Shown here one piece after another: positions 6,251 to 8,879 of a DNA stretch of 8,879 nt. The position numbers were made by a program, and so were the translations under genes. Source of the DNA: Thermoplasmata archaeon. GTDB taxonomy: Archaea; Thermoplasmatota; Thermoplasmata; Thermoplasmatales; Thermoplasmataceae. Location: contig JAKAUD010000195.1 of assembly GCA_021827885.1 (NCBI GenBank), positions 1-8,879 on the forward strand, in the 5' to 3' direction. Below the pieces are notes generated by a model. It was not told where the DNA came from. It saw nothing but the letters and a program-made list of their open reading frames with translations, and searched no databases. Position 1 is the first letter of the stretch. Each line of letters begins with the position of its first letter.

Positions 6251-7393
6251 ATGAAAGACATAGTTGATTTACTATATTTGTCGGCTGCAAAGGAGGATAT
6301 GATACCTACAGTTTCAATCTCAGAGAACATGAGATGTCCCGAGGATGATGAGATTGACAGGCTTGCGATGGAGTTAAAGGTAAGAGTCAAAATAATTGGC
6401 TGTGGCGGGGCAGGCTCCAACACGGTAAACAGGCTAGCCATCGATGGTTTTCAGGACGCAAAGCTAATTGCAATAAACACAGATGCAAATCACCTTATGA
6501 CCATGAAAACGCCTGTAAAGGCCTTGATTGGAAAAAATGTCACCAGAGGTCTGGGAGCAGGGGCCGATCCACAATTGGGAGAGGATTCAGCCATCGAAGA
6601 CTTAGACTTAATGAAGAAAATTGTTGGACGATCAGATATAGTGTTTATTACATGCGGAATGGGCGGAGGCACCGGAACGGGAACCTCTCCAATCATAGCT
6701 AAACTGGCAAAGGAATCAGGAGCATTGGTTATCTCAATTGTGACTCTTCCTTTCTCCTCTGAGGGAAAAGTAAGGATGGAAAATGCACAGAGAGGCTTGG
6801 AGAAATTGGCACAATATTCAGACACAATCGTTGCAATACCCAATGACAGGGTACTGATGCAAACCCCTAAAATGACTATGGAAGATGCATTTAAGTTTGC
6901 TGACTCGGTTCTCGTTGAAGAGATAATGGGCATAATAGAGCTTGTCACTAAAACCAGCCTTGTTAATTTAGATTATAACGATCTTTTGACCATTACAAAG
7001 AACAAAGGTTCTGCCATGATAGGGATCGGAGAGGGAAGTGTAGGGGAGGACAGGGTTGCATATGCAGTTGACCAGGCCATTAAATCTCCATTGGTTGAAG
7101 CAGATATTTCCCAGGCTAAGGGCTGCCTTGTAAGGATTGTTGGCGGCCGGGACATGACAATGAAAGAGGCAATGAAAGCAGCTCAGGAAGTTAGGGTGAG
7201 GATCGATCCTCATGCTGAAATAATTTGGGGTGCCCATGTAGACTACTTTATGGGAAACAAGGTCAAGGTCATGGTACTGCTTACTGGCGTTAAATCTCCG
7301 TATATTATCTCTGGAAAGGAAGGGGCAAGGAATCTTGGCGTGGTAATGGGTTCCTACACCGTCCCAGAACTTGGCATGGACCTGGTTTCGTAA
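6251..7393 (+). CDS. ftsZ: Cell division protein FtsZ (archaeal FtsZ1-like)
   Basis: A tubulin-superfamily GTPase forming the cytokinetic ring; 380 residues from the chosen start. Motifs: a GTP-binding loop GCGGAGSNTVNR (50-61), LIAINTDA, GLGAGADPQLGE, the tubulin signature GGGTGTG (138-144), a LPFSSEGKVRMENA segment, and the T7 synergy loop N239-D241-D244 (NLDYNDL) that completes the GTPase site of the next subunit. The C-terminal beta domain ends in IIWGAHVDYFMGNKVKVMVL and a short tail without a long linker, as in archaeal FtsZ1. I chose ATG 6251 because MKDIVDLL resembles the N-terminus of methanogen FtsZ1 (MKFLKNVL) and a TATA-like element lies at leaderless distance. The frame is open to an ATG at 6197, and an ATG at 6299 follows AGGAGG. 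pyrE is divergent upstream and pyrF lies 93 bases downstream. Confidence 0.96.
   Translation: MKDIVDLLYLSAAKEDMIPTVSISENMRCPEDDEIDRLAMELKVRVKIIGCGGAGSNTVNRLAIDGFQDAKLIAINTDANHLMTMKTPVKALIGKNVTRGLGAGADPQLGEDSAIEDLDLMKKIVGRSDIVFITCGMGGGTGTGTSPIIAKLAKESGALVISIVTLPFSSEGKVRMENAQRGLEKLAQYSDTIVAIPNDRVLMQTPKMTMEDAFKFADSVLVEEIMGIIELVTKTSLVNLDYNDLLTITKNKGSAMIGIGEGSVGEDRVAYAVDQAIKSPLVEADISQAKGCLVRIVGGRDMTMKEAMKAAQEVRVRIDPHAEIIWGAHVDYFMGNKVKVMVLLTGVKSPYIISGKEGARNLGVVMGSYTVPELGMDLVS
6291..6296 (+). promoter_or_regulatory. Internal AGGAGG before a second in-frame ftsZ start
   Basis: AGGAGG stands two bases before an in-frame ATG (6299). The spacing is shorter than usual for a Shine-Dalgarno sequence, and the bases also simply encode Lys-Glu-Asp. 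It could allow a product 16 residues shorter, or be chance. Confidence 0.25.
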
Positions 7394-7412
7394 TTTTCAT
7401 ATAAAACACAAA

Positions 7413-7429
7413 CTTTTTTTATCTTTTTA
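7413..7429 (+). terminator. Putative oligo-T terminator of ftsZ
   Basis: A run of eight T residues (7413-7420) and a second run of five follow the ftsZ stop codon within 35 bases. This is a typical archaeal termination tract and suggests that pyrF has its own promoter. Confidence 0.5.
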
Positions 7430-7456
7430 TACCATAAGCGGGGAGCGTTTGAAGAG

Positions 7457-7469
7457 GATTAAGTAATAA
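7457..7469 (+). promoter_or_regulatory. Putative TATA element of pyrF
   Basis: GATTAAGTAATAA is centred about 24 bases before the ATG at 7487, and no Shine-Dalgarno sequence precedes that codon, so a leaderless message is likely. An alternative TATA-like string, CTTTTTATA (7423-7431), would start transcription near 7455 and give a short leader. Confidence 0.35.
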
Positions 7470-7486
7470 TTTTACATGCTTATTCC

Positions 7487-8149
7487 ATGAATGAAAGCAG
7501 AATTATCGCCTCGCTCGATCTGGTAAATCAGGAAACTTTGCTGGACATTGCAGAGTCAATATCGGCAGACATATTTGCAATTAAGATAAATTGGCCCACC
7601 ATTATGTCTTGTGGTATTGAGATTATTGATCGATTAGCGAAAATCTCAAAGGTTATCTGTGACCTAAAAATTGCCGATATACCATATACAAATGAAAAAA
7701 TTGCAAGCATTGCCTCTGGGCATGGTGCCTGGGGATTGATCACACATATATTTCCGGGCGAAGATTCGCTGAAAGCAGTTATAAAGGGAGCAGGAAATTC
7801 AAAGGTCTTTGGTATTGTTTCAATGAGCAACCCTGATTCGGAGATAATTCTTAATAAAAAGTGGGAAGAGTTAATAGAAATTGCCAGAAAGAACAATCTG
7901 TACGGAATCGTAGCTCCTGCAAATAACCAGGATTTACTTTCGAAGATCAAAAAAAAGTCTGGGGGTATGAAGATAATTTCCCCCGGATCTATTTTCCAGG
8001 GAGGAGATCCTATATTAACACTTGAAAATGGGTCAGATTTTGTAATTATAGGTCGCGGCATTTATGAGTCAAAAGATCCTTTGGGTTTTGTGAAGAATAT
8101 CAATGATCTTTGTAAGAGAAATGGCATTTCCCTCAATGTGGAACTATGA
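7487..8149 (+). CDS. pyrF: Orotidine 5'-phosphate decarboxylase
   Basis: A 220-residue TIM-barrel enzyme, normal archaeal length, that decarboxylates OMP to UMP, the last step of de novo UMP synthesis. Catalytic residues are visible: D11 in IASLDL, K33 in AIKINWP, and the DxKxxD motif D59-K61-D64 in CDLKIADIPYT, which supplies the Lys/Asp proton-relay tetrad. Phosphate and base contacts lie in SPGSIFQGGDP (165-175, Q171) and IGRGIYESKDP (188-198, R190). The usual TPGIG of the phosphate loop reads SPGSI here, a mild deviation. It lies downstream of ftsZ on the same strand, while its pathway partner pyrE lies on the other side of ftsZ in the opposite direction. Its stop codon abuts the tail of an opposing open frame ending at 8144. 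Confidence 0.96.
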   Translation: MNESRIIASLDLVNQETLLDIAESISADIFAIKINWPTIMSCGIEIIDRLAKISKVICDLKIADIPYTNEKIASIASGHGAWGLITHIFPGEDSLKAVIKGAGNSKVFGIVSMSNPDSEIILNKKWEELIEIARKNNLYGIVAPANNQDLLSKIKKKSGGMKIISPGSIFQGGDPILTLENGSDFVIIGRGIYESKDPLGFVKNINDLCKRNGISLNVEL

Positions 8150-8272
8150 ATGCCTGCCCTTTCCTCTCACAGGGTACATTACCGGAACCGATATTCTGAG
8201 AACATCGCTATCTTTACCATATTTCTCCAAGAAAGTGTTTATGGTTTCAACTATAAATAAAGAGATTGTGAC
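8144..8272 (-). pseudogene. Start-less open tail, possible remnant of a decayed gene
   Basis: A minus-strand frame of 42 codons runs from just after a stop at 8273-8275 to a stop at 8144-8146, overlapping the last bases of pyrF tail to tail. The peptide has a protein-like pattern: VETINTFLEKYG, then KDSDVLRISVPVMYP and VRGKGRHS. It has no start codon before a Met near its end, so it cannot be a complete gene. It may be the 3' end of a gene whose front was lost, or chance. I do not recognise the family. A TATA-like string (CTATAAATAAAG, 8251-8262) lies within it and reads on either strand. Confidence 0.25.
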
Positions 8273-8299
8273 TCAGTAAAGCAAACAGACCTCCCTTGT

Positions 8300-8540
8300 A
8301 ATACCAGTCTAATTTTAGGGAAACCGAATGGATTGCCTTACTTTCCTAGCTTTCGCAAGGAGCTTTCTGCCTCAAAGTTGCTGACGTAATCTTCGTGGAC
8401 TTGAATTCTCCTAAATCCGGGGGTAATCCGCTCTTCCTGCTAAACCTCCTTACTTTATGGATGCAGGCAGGCATGAAGCAATATGCAAGGCCGCCGATTT
8501 CATCTCTTCGCTGACGGAAGGAAACTTCTGGCACAATAGG
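8300..8540 (-). other. G+C-rich, frame-broken segment; possible decayed coding region or structured RNA
   Basis: This is the non-coding part of the 416-base gap between pyrF and the surface-protein gene. Bases 8341-8520 contain 88 G or C in 180 (49 %), against 28 % for 8221-8280 just beside it. On the minus strand one frame is open at 8346-8534 (FRQRRDEIGGLAYCF, then IHKVRRFSRKSGLPP). A second is open at 8338-8439 (ITPGFRRIQVHEDYVSNF, then EAESSLRKLGK and stop). One extra base in the G5 run at 8419-8423 would join them into a single frame of about 65 codons ending in LRKLGK. No family is recognised. A remnant of a mobile-element gene is my first guess; a structured RNA is an alternative. Confidence 0.3.
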
Positions 8541-8565
8541 GTTAAATTTTGAAATAGAAGATTCT

Positions 8566-8879
8566 TTATTTTCTTCTCTTCCTTTTTATTAGTACTATTG
8601 ATATATCTGCAGCAACGATTGCGGCAACCAATACCCCAATAATTGCATAAAGATTAAATGACGAAGACGAAGTGTTTGTAGATATGGGATATCCGAGAAC
8701 AGCCACGGCACCCGTAACAATACCAACATACACATACCCGTTAGAGCTGTCAAATGCTCCTCCGGCTGAGCCTATCCCAACACTGATGTTTTCAATTACT
8801 ATGTTTTTAGCACCGTTTATGACAGATACATTTTTGGAGTTAAAATTTGTGACAAATACATACCCGTTGGAGATCGGAA
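8566..8879 (-). CDS. C-terminal part of a membrane-anchored YVTN beta-propeller surface protein (cut by window edge)
   Basis: 103 codons of the 3' end are present; the 5' part lies beyond the window. Two copies of a YVTN-type blade motif are visible, SNGYVFVTNFNS and SNGYVYVGIVTG, 42 residues (126 bases) apart, the usual blade period of this family. They are followed by a Ser/Thr-rich spacer (ISTNTSSSSFN), one membrane segment (about LYAIIGVLVAAIVAADISI) and a basic tail KRKRRK. This is the layout of an archaeal cell-surface protein with an outside propeller and a C-terminal anchor, probably with an N-terminal signal peptide outside the window. Such propellers usually serve in surface layers, adhesion or substrate binding; the ligand is unknown. 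The most upstream codons (Pro-Ile-Ser in place of the expected Asp-Ser-Ser) overlap a likely adapter remnant and may not be real. Confidence 0.75.
   Translation of the reverse strand, partial: PISNGYVFVTNFNSKNVSVINGAKNIVIENISVGIGSAGGAFDSSNGYVYVGIVTGAVAVLGYPISTNTSSSSFNLYAIIGVLVAAIVAADISIVLIKRKRRK
8871..8879. other. Probable sequencing-adapter remnant at the contig end
   Basis: The last nine bases, AGATCGGAA, are identical to the first nine bases of the common Illumina adapter (minus strand TTCCGATCT). They sit exactly at the edge and disturb the repeat consensus of the surface protein. They are probably not genomic. Confidence 0.7.

Noticed and set aside
7528..8061. 177-codon minus-strand open frame opposite pyrF.
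   Set aside because: pyrF has all its catalytic motifs on the plus strand; the opposite frame shows no domain and is a reflection of its codon use.
8455..8475. GCAGGCAGGCAT repeat-like stretch, considered as a repeat array or hairpin.
   Set aside because: Only two and a half short units and a four-base palindrome (ATGC/GCAT); too little for a repeat or CRISPR call.
8346..8534. 62-codon minus-strand frame with a GTG start, as an intact gene.
   Set aside because: No promoter or ribosome binding site is evident, composition differs from neighbours, and the second frame at 8338-8439 looks equally protein-like, so a broken or non-coding segment is more likely.

Overview
The window looks like a contig from an archaeon of the Thermoplasmata (Thermoplasmatales-type relatives are the best guess). 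Archaeal signature genes are present: ribosomal proteins S19e, L39e and L31e, a PDCD5-family protein, the anti-association factor aIF6, and an archaeal FtsZ. The DNA is AT-rich (about 40 % G+C by eye). Several genes have an A/T-rich TATA-like element centred 22-28 bases before the start codon and no ribosome binding site, which is typical of leaderless archaeal transcripts. The genus cannot be named from the sequence alone.

Layout. 78-1067 encodes a ferritin-like/VIT1 fusion membrane protein (MbfA-like iron handling). 1111-3488 is a two-gene ABC transporter operon, ATPase then a large permease, with overlapping ends. 3614-5513 is a tight translation operon in the order S19e, PDCD5-like, L39e (51 codons), L31e, aIF6. 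Converging on it is pyrE (orotate phosphoribosyltransferase, minus strand, 5556-6059). A 191-base divergent promoter region holding a small perfect dyad separates pyrE from ftsZ (about 6251-7393). pyrF (OMP decarboxylase, 7487-8149) follows ftsZ on the same strand, so the last two steps of UMP synthesis flank the cell-division gene.

The right end (8150-8879) is different. It holds an open tail without a start codon (8144-8272, minus strand) and a G+C-rich stretch (about 8340-8530) whose reading frame is broken at a G5 run. The last gene is the C-terminal end of a membrane-anchored YVTN beta-propeller surface protein (minus strand, 8566 to the edge). The final nine bases equal the start of the common Illumina adapter and are probably not genomic.

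Together the genes are mostly housekeeping (translation, UMP synthesis, division) with iron-handling and export functions on the left and an accessory, partly decayed cell-surface locus on the right. I found no CRISPR array, tRNA, rRNA or intact insertion sequence, and no convincing new defence or biosynthetic system.
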